From JABMQW01 sp964439935 (GTDB taxonomy: Bacteria > Fidelibacterota > Marinisomatia > Marinisomatales > TCS56): 64,000 nt of DNA. Shown here one piece after another: positions 17,843 through 26,442 of the stretch. The DNA lies in NCBI GenBank assembly GCA_964439935.1, contig CAYTPW010000011.1:1-64000 (forward strand), given 5' to 3'. The position numbers and the translations under genes are program-made. Within the stretch, counting starts at the first letter, position 1; each line of letters begins with the position of its first letter. The notes under the pieces were generated by a model. It was not told the DNA's origin, ran no database searches, and saw only the letters and a list, made by a program, of their open reading frames with translations.

Positions 17843-18799
17843 TTATTTGTGAAAAAGTTCATTGAAAAATTTCTGCCTGCCCAAGTTAGACAAGGTGTCT
17901 ATTTTTTTCTTTTCAAGAAAATCATTGCCAGCCCCTCTTCTAAAATACCACACGCAGTCAAATAAAATACTTAATTTGTTTACATCGTATAAATGTTTCT
18001 GTTCAATAGGGGTCAGCGGACGATGCTTCATATACTCTTGCACGATGCTGCGGGCTTTTGTTACATCGAATATGTCAGCGGTATGAGGCCATGCCCAATA
18101 ATCAATCAACACGACTAGATCGAACTGCAGGAACGTATAGTTTGCATCATCAAAATCGATCAAGGCAACAAATTCGTCTTCTTGAAAAAGTATATTTGAG
18201 AAGTGAAAATCACAGTGGCATATACCTTTAGGTAATGACGGTGGGAGGTCGAGAGTTGAAAGTTCATGCGCTAGCCATGCAAATTTTTCTTGGGCGCTTT
18301 TCGTGTTGTGACTTGTAGCTTCTACGCGAGCCAAAGTTAGACACAGTTCAGGATCGTAATTCCAGCGATGTGGTGTGTACCGTGAAAAAAAATCCTTTGT
18401 TAGTTTCTGAAGTTCCGCGGCTTTTTGTACGAGTTGCTGTTTGTGATGGGCGCTTGGGTGTTCTATATGCCGACCTTCAATGAATTCAAAGATTATATAC
18501 GGCTTATTACGATACATGCCAACGTATGTATCCTGCGTGTTCTTGAACTGGGACGGACATGGATAGTGGCGCTTTGCTAGATACTCGAGTAAATTACTCT
18601 CAAATAAAACCGATTCCTTTGAACGATTTTCATAGTACCGGAAGACAAACTTTCCTTGTGTGGTCTGAATGAAAAAGTTTGTTTGGACAGTGCCTTGTTG
18701 AATAGCATCCGACCGAGTATATTTTCCCAAATTATACAGTGAGAGAATGTTTACAAAATCAGTGGATTTAAATGGTGTATTGACGGCCATCCTTTGCAT
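17843..18799 (-). CDS. APH/homoserine-kinase-II-like phosphotransferase
   Basis: A 318-aa protein of the protein-kinase-like APH fold. The catalytic loop is His195-Cys-Asp197-Phe-His-Phe-Ser-Asn202 (HxDxxxxN) and the metal-binding Asp215-Phe-Asp217-Asp motif follows. The N-lobe has a Phe-Val-Phe-Arg-Tyr-Tyr strand and the hinge Ile-Ile-Phe-Glu-Phe-Ile-Glu-Gly. Members phosphorylate small hydroxylated substrates such as homoserine, choline, methylthioribose, sugars or aminoglycosides. This sequence does not decide which. It probably forms a short minus-strand unit with the gene at 17409. ATG at 18799 is used, and an in-frame ATG at 18790 is possible. Confidence 0.75.
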   Translation of the reverse strand: MQRMAVNTPFKSTDFVNILSLYNLGKYTRSDAIQQGTVQTNFFIQTTQGKFVFRYYENRSKESVLFESNLLEYLAKRHYPCPSQFKNTQDTYVGMYRNKPYIIFEFIEGRHIEHPSAHHKQQLVQKAAELQKLTKDFFSRYTPHRWNYDPELCLTLARVEATSHNTKSAQEKFAWLAHELSTLDLPPSLPKGICHCDFHFSNILFQEDEFVALIDFDDANYTFLQFDLVVLIDYWAWPHTADIFDVTKARSIVQEYMKHRPLTPIEQKHLYDVNKLSILFDCVWYFRRGAGNDFLEKKKIDTLSNLGRQKFFNELFHK

Positions 18800-18931
18800 G
18801 TCTCATTGTAGGATAGTTATAGCTGGCTATTGGCGCGGTGGTTGAGCTGCAATAATGAATCTGATATTTGTAAACTTGCTTTCATCTTATTCTTAAGCTT
18901 GATCAGATTGAAGATTTGGATTTGGAATATT

Positions 18932-19309
18932 CTAATATGGTAAATCGTCGGGGAGTACATCCTTGTAATCCGGTTTAGGGTCTTGGCTGAATTGAACGAC
19001 TTCGATTGTTTTCTGACCCTCCAGCAGGGCTTTTGCAACTCGATGCATGCCGTCCATCAAACGGCCATCTGAAGATAGGATTATCGGGTAATTAAAATCG
19101 GTGTCTTTTATCAGCCGCATATGTCCCACAATTGCTCGACAGGTGGGTTTGTCATGTTTGTCTCCAAACCAATATGTTTGGTCAATTTCTTGGATAGTCT
19201 CGATCTTTACCCACTGTCGATCATAGTTCTTTGTCAATTCAACCAAACGGTCGACATCCCATGCAAAATAACCTTTAGGAGAAGGACGAAAATGATACTG
19301 CTTTCTCAA
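18932..19309 (-). CDS. ParB-like small protein
   Basis: A 125-aa protein. It starts Met-Arg-Lys-Gln-Tyr-His-Phe-Arg-Pro-Ser-Pro-Lys-Gly-Tyr-Phe-Ala-Trp-Asp-Val. The conserved part is Asp-Gly-Arg-Leu-Met-Asp-Gly-Met-His-Arg-Val-Ala-Lys-Ala-Leu near residues 81-95, the ParB/Srx-type G-x-HR-x-x-A nucleotide-binding element. Stand-alone ParB-like proteins of this size are common next to defence or kinase genes, and their role is mostly unknown. No partition partner is present, so chromosome segregation is unlikely. The ATG at 19309 is preceded by GGATGATC. Confidence 0.65.
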   Translation of the reverse strand: MRKQYHFRPSPKGYFAWDVDRLVELTKNYDRQWVKIETIQEIDQTYWFGDKHDKPTCRAIVGHMRLIKDTDFNYPIILSSDGRLMDGMHRVAKALLEGQKTIEVVQFSQDPKPDYKDVLPDDLPY

Positions 19310-19557
19310 TTGTTGATCATCCTGATTCTGACGCTTAACTAGTTATAGAGTGACTTTGTTATACTATTATGGAAGATAAAAATATTGAATAAGTTCATTA
19401 TTTATCCCAAGTATTCTTTTAATTACCAAATATTAAATTATTATTTTCATACATCCAAACGGTATGTTTTTGTAATCGGGTATTATACTAATGTCGGACA
19501 ATATTTAGTCGCTTTTGATTATCCCGGAGACGTTCCATTATTGCGAATGTGACAGGT

Positions 19558-20694
19558 TTATTTTAGAGCCGCTTCGGCTATTTTAATGCTCAAAATTGCC
19601 TCATCGAGAGTTATAAATGGTAATACGCTGTGATTTTCAATTCCGGCGATTACATTATCAAGTACTGCGTTTACCAATTGACAATAGATGGCTTGTTTGG
19701 TTTGAGCTAATTTGAAGCTACCGGTAATCTGATGGGTTACGGAATATTTGGCTCCACCTGACGTTATGGATTTTTTCTCATTTGCTGGCGCGTTGTCCGA
19801 AATTCCCCAGCCTGCTGGTCGTGAAATATCGATAATTGCTTCAATCGGCTGATTGTCAGCGATGGTATATCCAGGCAGCTTCTCTAAGATGGACGCTGTT
19901 TGTTCACTAACCAGCGCTTTCACATTACCACTTAGCGGTATCCACCCATAAGTTTCGATTTCGGCCAGATCAAAGATGAATTTCATTGTGGTGGATTCAA
20001 AAAAACCGGGCCGCGAAAAATCGTGATAGTGAGTGGCGATTATACCATTATTGTAACAAACATTTGCTAGAACCTGATCTTCCTGTTGAGGGGAGCGATC
20101 AAATTTTACTCCGGTGATATCTATGGGGATGGCTTCAGTTATGAAATTTACCAGGTCAATAAAATGTACTCCATGTTCAATCAGGATTCCCCCGGATTGA
20201 TTCTTATCCCAGAACCAATGACTTACCGGTAAACATTCATCCTGGGCGTAATTTTCTATTAATACGCGACGTAATCGCCCAAATGATCGTTTCAATACCC
20301 AGTCTTTGATCAATTGGGCGAAAGGATGGAACCGAAGCATAAAATCGACGACCAGAATCCGATCCGATTGTTTGTGCAAAACAGCAATCTTTTGAGCTTC
20401 CGCTGTGCTGGTAGCCATTGGTTTTTCCAAAATAATGTGTTTATTGCACTCAATTGCTGCCAGAGCAATTTCTGCGTGGGTCGCCGGAGGTGTTGCGATT
20501 ACAACAATATCGATCGACCGATCTTTTAGTAAGTCCTGCCAGTCAGAGTACCATGTGATAGTTTCATCATTGGTCGTCGGTTGATTTAGATCGGCGATGG
20601 CCTGGACGGTAATTTTTCTATTGGCAGACCAGCAATGTTTTAAAAATTGGCCGAATCCACCGAAACCAATAATTCCGATTTTGTAGATTTTCAT
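19558..20694 (-). CDS. Gfo/Idh/MocA-family oxidoreductase
   Basis: A 378-aa protein with an N-terminal Rossmann fold, dinucleotide motif Gly10-Phe-Gly-Gly-Phe-Gly15, and the family Glu90-Lys-Pro92 motif that positions the active-site Lys. A C-terminal alpha/beta substrate domain with Glu-His-Gly-Val-His-Phe-Ile-Asp follows. Members oxidise or reduce sugar and inositol derivatives with NAD(P). The sugar here is unknown. It is divergent from the lacI gene across a 133-bp region that contains the palindromic operator, so it is likely part of the same regulon as the glycan locus to its right. Confidence 0.85.
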   Translation of the reverse strand: MKIYKIGIIGFGGFGQFLKHCWSANRKITVQAIADLNQPTTNDETITWYSDWQDLLKDRSIDIVVIATPPATHAEIALAAIECNKHIILEKPMATSTAEAQKIAVLHKQSDRILVVDFMLRFHPFAQLIKDWVLKRSFGRLRRVLIENYAQDECLPVSHWFWDKNQSGGILIEHGVHFIDLVNFITEAIPIDITGVKFDRSPQQEDQVLANVCYNNGIIATHYHDFSRPGFFESTTMKFIFDLAEIETYGWIPLSGNVKALVSEQTASILEKLPGYTIADNQPIEAIIDISRPAGWGISDNAPANEKKSITSGGAKYSVTHQITGSFKLAQTKQAIYCQLVNAVLDNVIAGIENHSVLPFITLDEAILSIKIAEAALK

Positions 20695-20777
20695 TCTGCC
20701 ATTATTCTATAATGATAGGATTAATTTTGGTATTCATCCAGTGTGTAATTCTGAAATTAATTGTTTGAATTTAACTC

Positions 20778-20819
20778 TTATGATAATAATATCGAAACGC
20801 TTCGATATTATTATCATAA
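20778..20819. promoter_or_regulatory. 42-bp palindrome, probable LacI-family operator
   Basis: A perfect 19-bp inverted repeat (TTATGATAATAATATCGAA, then ACGC, then its exact complement) lies between the divergent dehydrogenase and lacI genes, 8 bp before the lacI start codon. Its centre CGAAACGCTTCG fits the CpG-centred operators bound by LacI-family dimers. Autoregulation and control of the dehydrogenase are inferred. The arms are far longer than one dimer needs, so a hairpin in the lacI mRNA leader next to the GGGG ribosome-binding site is also possible. Confidence 0.75.
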
Positions 20820-20827
20820 GGGGTTTG

Positions 20828-21871
20828 ATGGGAATTACCATAAAAGACATTGCTAAGATGGCCGGTGTGTCGACATCCACCGTATCATTAGTAATATCTG
20901 CGAAAGGTTATGTAAGTGGTGAAACCCGGTCACGTGTACAGCAAGTCATCGATGAATATAATTATATTCCTTCTCGATCAGCCCAGCAGTTAGCATCACA
21001 ACGTACTGGAAATATAGGCTTTATTGTCTCTGATATACACTTGTCGCGCTCCGAAGCATTTTATAGTCGAATATTATTAGGTGCAGAACTCGAAGCTCGA
21101 AATCATGGAATGTATATTCTGTTATCAACGGTTGGCGGCAATTCTGGAATACCGGCCAACATACCACGATTTGTCAATAGCAATGATGTAGATGGTATTA
21201 TCATTGCCGGTAGTGTTCCTAAGGGTTTAATCGCCCATATTCATAACCAGAAGATACCGACTGTTCTGGTAGATTTCAGCATAGATGGAATAAACCTCGA
21301 TCTTATTTCAATCGACAATCGACACGGTGTTGCGCAGGTGGTTGATCATCTTGTCAGCCACAATATCAATCAAATTAGTTTCGTTGGTGGTTCATTTTAC
21401 CATCCTTCGATCAAGGAGCGATTTGAAGGGTACCAAACAGCAATGACAAAAAACGGGCTTGGCGAAATTGCTCGTAACAGCGATTTCCATTATCTGGTTG
21501 AGCATGAAACATCCCACGAATGTGGCCAGCGGGGAATTGCGACAATACTTAAAAAGAATCCCAATCTGGAAGCGGTGATTTGTGTGAATGACACAACGGC
21601 CACGGGCTGTATGCAGCATCTGAAATCAATTGGCAAAAAAATCCCCGAAGAGATCAAAGTTGCTGGTTTTGATGATACAAGCTTTGCAGCGATTACACAT
21701 CCTCCACTGACCACCGTTCATGTACCAAAAGTGCAAATGGGTGTCGAGGGATTGAAATTATTAATCGATCGAATTGAAAATAGAAAACGGATCCATCAGA
21801 CACGGTTGATTCCGGTTGGGTTGATCGTTCGTGAATCATCCACTGGTAATATTAGTAACAATGATCAATAA
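20828..21871 (+). CDS. LacI-family transcriptional regulator
   Basis: 347 aa from the ATG at 20828. This start places the family N-terminus (Gly-Ile-Thr-Ile-Lys-Asp-Ile-Ala-Lys-Met-Ala-Gly-Val-Ser) at residue 2 and follows a GGGG site. In-frame starts further upstream would put coding sequence through the palindrome. The HTH is residues 4-25, with the hinge helix near 48-58. The periplasmic-binding-protein-like effector domain fills the rest and should bind a sugar from the locus. The gene leads the 26-kb plus-strand run and its 3' end abuts the GH5-like gene. Confidence 0.9.
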   Translation: MGITIKDIAKMAGVSTSTVSLVISAKGYVSGETRSRVQQVIDEYNYIPSRSAQQLASQRTGNIGFIVSDIHLSRSEAFYSRILLGAELEARNHGMYILLSTVGGNSGIPANIPRFVNSNDVDGIIIAGSVPKGLIAHIHNQKIPTVLVDFSIDGINLDLISIDNRHGVAQVVDHLVSHNINQISFVGGSFYHPSIKERFEGYQTAMTKNGLGEIARNSDFHYLVEHETSHECGQRGIATILKKNPNLEAVICVNDTTATGCMQHLKSIGKKIPEEIKVAGFDDTSFAAITHPPLTTVHVPKVQMGVEGLKLLIDRIENRKRIHQTRLIPVGLIVRESSTGNISNNDQ

Positions 21872-21875
21872 TTCC

Positions 21876-23849
21876 ATGAAAATGAATCTTTCCACTGAAT
21901 TTTGGGTTGGCCCAAATTACTGGCCTGCTCATGCCGGCATTCGAATGTGGTCAGATTGGCGTCCAGCCCTTGTTTTGGCTGATCTGAACAGAATGGTAGA
22001 ATTAGGATTCACAGTCAATAGATCATTTTTATTTATGCCTGATTTCATCCCCACTGCCAAAGGCGTTGAACCGGTGATGGTAGAACGATTCATTGAATTT
22101 CTGTCCCTTTGTGAACAGGCAGGTATTAAAACATTGCCGTCATTTTTTGTCGGTCACATGTCTGGCGAAGATTGGGATGTAGCATGGCGGCAGAATAAAA
22201 ATTTCTTCACGGATCCAGGATTGCTGGTTATCGAAAAAATGTATATTCAGACAATCGTTACGGCTGCTAAAGAGTCAATCGCTGTGGCCGGTTGGATCGC
22301 CACCAATGAGATATTCAATTATGAGTCCAATAGTACTGCCGTTGAATTTGCAGAATGGGGGAAGAAAATTACTGATTGGGTCAAAGCGATCGATCCGGTG
22401 CATCCGGTTAGTTTAGGGGAGGGGGCTCGTGGGCCGGAAACCAATCGTCGTCTGCCAAATTTTGAGACGCGTAAATGTATTGATTATCTGGATTTCATCG
22501 GACTGCATTATTATCCGCGACCGGGCAATAGATGGCATCAATCCTTTACCACCGCTTTCAGAGTGAATATTGCTCAGTTTTGGAATTTACCGGTTATCAT
22601 CGAGGAATTTGGTCATTCAACTACCATGGGTTCGTTGAAAAACCAGGCCGACTATTACCGGACGGTCTTACACAGTGCATTGATAAATGGAGCAGTTGGG
22701 ACGCTGAACTGGTGTTATAGTGATTTCGATCTGTATTCTGATCGCCCTTATATTCACCACCCCTTTGAAACGCGTTTTGGGCTGGTGAAAACTGATGGCA
22801 GCTTACGACCTGCAGGCGAAGTAATGAGCCAGTTTGCATCGTTGGCCCAAGAAATGAATCAAGAATGTTGGAAAAAAATATCGCCAACCGAAATTGGCCT
22901 CATGGTTCCATCAAATTATTATTATAAATACCCCCATGATTATGACAGGGAATTTAGTGATTGGTATCCGTTATATCTTGATGTATTCAGTAACCTTAAG
23001 AGGGCAAATCTAAATCCACGGTTACTACTGGAGCCAGCCGTCGAAATTGAAAATGATGGCCGATTATCCCATTTATTGGAAATTGATCCTCAGAAATACC
23101 CGGTCCTGATATTCCCGCGCTTAAAGCGGATCACTGCGGTTTTCTGGCAAACACTACTCAAGTACGTTGAAGCTGGTGGTACCCTTTATGCCAGTTTTGC
23201 CCAGGATCACTGGCTGTTGGACTGGGAGGAAATTCTGGGGATTGAATCTGATTTGAATTTTGGCCTGCCTGTTCATAGGAATTGGGATACACTTGAGCTA
23301 TATCCAACCCCCAACTGGCAAAATGGAGATATTACCAAGTACAAAATATCGCTGAAGAACAATAAGACCGATTTTGCCTATTGCCCAATTCTCAGTACCA
23401 GCGCTGAGACATTATTCGAAGATCAGGCCGGTAATCCTGTATTGATCTGTCAGGAACGGGGTCAAGGAAGAATTTATTATTCAACTTATCCACTGGAAAT
23501 TATTGGTTTAGCTAATCCTGATGAAGGCACAGGTCAATTTATTCAAAACATTTATAAATATTTATGGGATCAACACGGCCTGGAAGATATAATTCGCTGT
23601 TCAGGGCAGGATCTTGAATTTGGAATTTGGGAAAACTTGGAAACAGATCGTCTGAAGATTATCGTGTTAAATCATTCAGACATGGAACGGAAGGGAACTC
23701 TGGTATTTTCTGATGAAGTGATGGACAACCCGTTTCCAAATAATGTGATTATGGAATCACCTAATAAGATGACTTTCCATATTGATGGAAAAAATGTATC
23801 GGAGATTGAATTGCAATTGTCGATGGTTGAGGCAGTTTCAGTAGGATGA
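21876..23849 (+). CDS. GH5/GH42-like glycoside hydrolase, probable beta-mannosidase type
   Basis: About 657 aa from ATG 21876. An ATG at 21861 and a GTG at 21831 that overlap lacI are alternatives, and none has a strong ribosome-binding site. The N-terminal TIM barrel opens with Phe-Trp-Val-Gly-Pro-Asn-Tyr-Trp-Pro. The clan GH-A catalytic pair is visible: acid/base Glu145 in Thr-Asn-Glu-Ile and nucleophile Glu244 in Ile-Ile-Glu-Glu-Phe-Gly. A GH42-like middle domain follows (about 340-500) and then a small beta domain. There is no signal peptide, so it is likely cytoplasmic and acts on imported oligosaccharides. Similar architecture is seen in GH5 subfamilies and GH164 beta-mannosidases. The exact family needs a profile search. 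Confidence 0.75.
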   Translation: MKMNLSTEFWVGPNYWPAHAGIRMWSDWRPALVLADLNRMVELGFTVNRSFLFMPDFIPTAKGVEPVMVERFIEFLSLCEQAGIKTLPSFFVGHMSGEDWDVAWRQNKNFFTDPGLLVIEKMYIQTIVTAAKESIAVAGWIATNEIFNYESNSTAVEFAEWGKKITDWVKAIDPVHPVSLGEGARGPETNRRLPNFETRKCIDYLDFIGLHYYPRPGNRWHQSFTTAFRVNIAQFWNLPVIIEEFGHSTTMGSLKNQADYYRTVLHSALINGAVGTLNWCYSDFDLYSDRPYIHHPFETRFGLVKTDGSLRPAGEVMSQFASLAQEMNQECWKKISPTEIGLMVPSNYYYKYPHDYDREFSDWYPLYLDVFSNLKRANLNPRLLLEPAVEIENDGRLSHLLEIDPQKYPVLIFPRLKRITAVFWQTLLKYVEAGGTLYASFAQDHWLLDWEEILGIESDLNFGLPVHRNWDTLELYPTPNWQNGDITKYKISLKNNKTDFAYCPILSTSAETLFEDQAGNPVLICQERGQGRIYYSTYPLEIIGLANPDEGTGQFIQNIYKYLWDQHGLEDIIRCSGQDLEFGIWENLETDRLKIIVLNHSDMERKGTLVFSDEVMDNPFPNNVIMESPNKMTFHIDGKNVSEIELQLSMVEAVSVG

Positions 23850-23895
23850 TACAGTTTGAAAATCATAATGAAAAGTATAATAACATGGAGGTGTT

Positions 23896-26355
23896 ATGAA
23901 GAAAACAGTTAATGTAATACTGATCCTTGGTATTTTGTTTTCAGGATCAATATTTGCAGACAACTTAATCATCAACCCCAGTTTTGAGGATCAGACGCCG
24001 GCTTTCTGGGCGCCGTTAAACGGTGCGCTTGGAACGGAATTAGGTGTCGAGTCGGCGGCAGCGAATGTTTTTGGAGGATTATACTCTTTCAAGATCACCA
24101 AAGCTGCGGCGACTACTAATCCGGTTGGTTGGCTGTATGAACATCCGATCAATATGTTCTGGGCTGGCGCTGATATTGCCACCTATGAATTAAAGGCGAT
24201 GGTCAAGACCGATGGTGTTAATACAAGTCCGGCCAACGATGATGCCAAGATTGGTGTGACGTTTGAGTTTCTGGATGCTTCTGGCAGCGCCCTGGTTCCG
24301 GCAACGACCATATTTGCGGACCAATCGACAGCTTCAGTAGATTGGGATACGCTGGCTGGTGTAGCCATATTGACGGTAGCGCCGACAACTATCCGCGTGA
24401 CCCAGTTCATGGGTAAAGATGCAACGGGTACGGTTTATATGGATAATGTAAACAGTAATTGGAAAGTGTTCAACGATGGTGCCGAGACGGTAGAAGGCTG
24501 GTTAAATTGGTATGCCGGTGACAATGGTTCTTGGGGAACAGTGACCGATAACGAAGCTAATACCGGTAGTTATGCCGCCGAACTGTACAAACCGGACACA
24601 ACATCGTCGACATCGGAGATTGTGTACTATTCGATTCCGGTAGCTGTTGAAGCGGATGAGTGGTACAAAGTAGGTGTTTGGGTCAAGACGGACGGAGTGA
24701 ATGATTCGTCAGATTTTGAGCCCACCTACATTCTGAAAGATCGTTTGGACGACCGGATCGGACTGTGCTATTTCTTCCATACGGGTAGTGTTGAGACAGA
24801 ATGGTCAACCCTGGGTGGCGACAAGTACGTCTATGTAGATCAGACGACCACAGCCACTGGCTGGACGCACTACACGGTAGCGGAGCAGGCCCCGGCCACG
24901 GCGACTGGTATTTCCGTGCGGGCTCGTTTCACATCCAATCCCACTGGTACAGCCTGGTTCGATGACTTCAGCGTGGAGAAAATTGAAGTCAGCGGCGATC
25001 AGTTAATCATCAACCCCAGTTTTGAGGATCAGACGCCGGCTTTCTGGGCGCCGTTAAACGGTGCGCTTGGAACGGAATTAGGTGTCGAGTCGGCGGCAGC
25101 GAATGTTTTTGGAGGATTATACTCTTTCAAGATCACCAAAGCTGCGGCGACTACTAATCCGGTTGGTTGGCTGTATGAACATCCGATCAATATGTTCTGG
25201 GCTGGCGCTGATATTGCCACCTATGAATTAAAGGCGATGGTCAAGACCGATGGTGTTAATACAAGTCCGGCCAACGATGATGCCAAGATTGGTGTGACGT
25301 TTGAGTTTCTGGATGCTTCTGGCAGCGCCCTGGTTCCGGCAACGACCATATTTGCGGACCAATCGACAGCTTCAGTAGATTGGGATACGCTGGCTGGTGT
25401 AGCCATATTGACGGTAGCGCCGACAACTATCCGCGTGACCCAGTTCATGGGTAAAGATGCAACGGGTACGGTTTATATGGATAATGTAAACAGTAATTGG
25501 AAAGTGTTCAACGATGGTGCCGAGACGGTAGAAGGCTGGTTAAATTGGTATGCCGGTGACAATGGTTCTTGGGGAACAGTGACCGATAACGAAGCTAATA
25601 CCGGTAGTTATGCCGCCGAACTGTACAAACCGGACACAACATCGTCGACATCGGAGATTGTGTACTATTCGATTCCGGTAGCTGTTGAAGCGGATGAGTG
25701 GTACAAAGTAGGTGTTTGGGTCAAGACGGACGGAGTGAATGATTCGTCAGATTTTGAGCCCACCTACATTCTGAAAGATCGTTTGGACGACCGGATCGGA
25801 CTGTGCTATTTCTTCCATACGGGTAGTGTTGAGACAGAATGGTCAACCCTGGGTGGCGACAAGTACGTCTATGTAGATCAGACGACCACAGCCACTGGCT
25901 GGACGCACTACACGGTAGCGGAGCAGGCCCCGGCCACGGCGACTGGTATTTCCGTGCGGGCTCGTTTCACATCCAATCCCACCGGCACTGCCTGGTTCGA
26001 TGACTTCAGTGTGGAAAAACTGGTGATTGCACCTGGATTGGCTGTTGATGAGGAGAGTGGTGATTACGCATTACCCACTCAATTCAAGCTGGCTCAGAAT
26101 TATCCTAACCCATTCAACCCGGAAACGAATATTCAGTTTGATATAGCGCATTCTGATTGGGTAAGACTGGACATTTACAATCTGCTTGGTCAACGAGTTA
26201 GAACGCTGGTAAATGGTCCCCATATTACCGGTCAGTATGAAGTCAAATGGAATGCCCAAGATGATTTGGGTCAACCCGTAGCTTCAGGTGTTTATATCTA
26301 TACCCTGACTACCGGAGATATCCGCTTGACCAATAAAATGTTACTTTTACGCTAA
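23896..26355 (+). CDS. Secreted duplicated carbohydrate-binding protein, T9SS
   Basis: An 819-aa protein. The signal peptide is about residues 1-22, followed by two copies of a 346-aa unit (about 24-369 and 370-715) and the T9SS sorting domain (about 735-819). Each unit contains two CBM4/9-like jelly rolls, each starting or ending with the typical Asn-Pro-Ser-Phe-Glu and Trp-Phe-Asp-Asp-Phe strands. The units are identical over 326 residues. There is no catalytic domain, so it is most likely a surface glycan-binding protein that feeds the TBDT encoded next. GGAGGT lies unusually close (3 bases) to the ATG. It follows the GH5-like gene by 46 bp and is closed by a strong hairpin at 26369. Confidence 0.8.
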   Translation: MKKTVNVILILGILFSGSIFADNLIINPSFEDQTPAFWAPLNGALGTELGVESAAANVFGGLYSFKITKAAATTNPVGWLYEHPINMFWAGADIATYELKAMVKTDGVNTSPANDDAKIGVTFEFLDASGSALVPATTIFADQSTASVDWDTLAGVAILTVAPTTIRVTQFMGKDATGTVYMDNVNSNWKVFNDGAETVEGWLNWYAGDNGSWGTVTDNEANTGSYAAELYKPDTTSSTSEIVYYSIPVAVEADEWYKVGVWVKTDGVNDSSDFEPTYILKDRLDDRIGLCYFFHTGSVETEWSTLGGDKYVYVDQTTTATGWTHYTVAEQAPATATGISVRARFTSNPTGTAWFDDFSVEKIEVSGDQLIINPSFEDQTPAFWAPLNGALGTELGVESAAANVFGGLYSFKITKAAATTNPVGWLYEHPINMFWAGADIATYELKAMVKTDGVNTSPANDDAKIGVTFEFLDASGSALVPATTIFADQSTASVDWDTLAGVAILTVAPTTIRVTQFMGKDATGTVYMDNVNSNWKVFNDGAETVEGWLNWYAGDNGSWGTVTDNEANTGSYAAELYKPDTTSSTSEIVYYSIPVAVEADEWYKVGVWVKTDGVNDSSDFEPTYILKDRLDDRIGLCYFFHTGSVETEWSTLGGDKYVYVDQTTTATGWTHYTVAEQAPATATGISVRARFTSNPTGTAWFDDFSVEKLVIAPGLAVDEESGDYALPTQFKLAQNYPNPFNPETNIQFDIAHSDWVRLDIYNLLGQRVRTLVNGPHITGQYEVKWNAQDDLGQPVASGVYIYTLTTGDIRLTNKMLLLR
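23965..26040 (+). repeat. 1,038-bp tandem duplication, 980 bp identical
   Basis: Positions 23965-24944 are repeated at 25003-25982 with no difference found on reading. Silent changes begin at 24945/25983. Complete third-position identity means the duplication is very young or is being homogenised. A read-assembly artefact is a further possibility. Confidence 0.85.
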
Positions 26356-26368
26356 TTCCTCATACAAA

Positions 26369-26400
26369 ACAGGCCGGTATCTTTTATGATGCCGGCCTGT
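26369..26400 (+). terminator. 13-bp stem hairpin after CBM gene
   Basis: ACAGGCCGGTATC (26369-26381) pairs with GATGCCGGCCTGT (26388-26400) through a 6-base loop, with one G-T pair. It is GC-rich and sits 13 bp after the stop. No T-run follows on the plus strand, so it may be an mRNA 3'-end stabiliser or partial terminator that lets reduced transcription enter the TBDT gene. Confidence 0.6.
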
Positions 26401-26442
26401 AGTATTATCCTGATAACAGGTTCGATCGCTTTGAGAAAGATA

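Noticed and set aside
17843..19309. Toxin-antitoxin or plasmid-partition locus
   Set aside because: The APH-like and ParB-like genes lie in series with a 132-bp gap, without a ParA, a toxin fold or centromere-like repeats.
24183..25448. Paired minus-strand open frames inside the CBM gene
   Set aside because: They are antisense shadows that appear twice only because the gene itself is duplicated.
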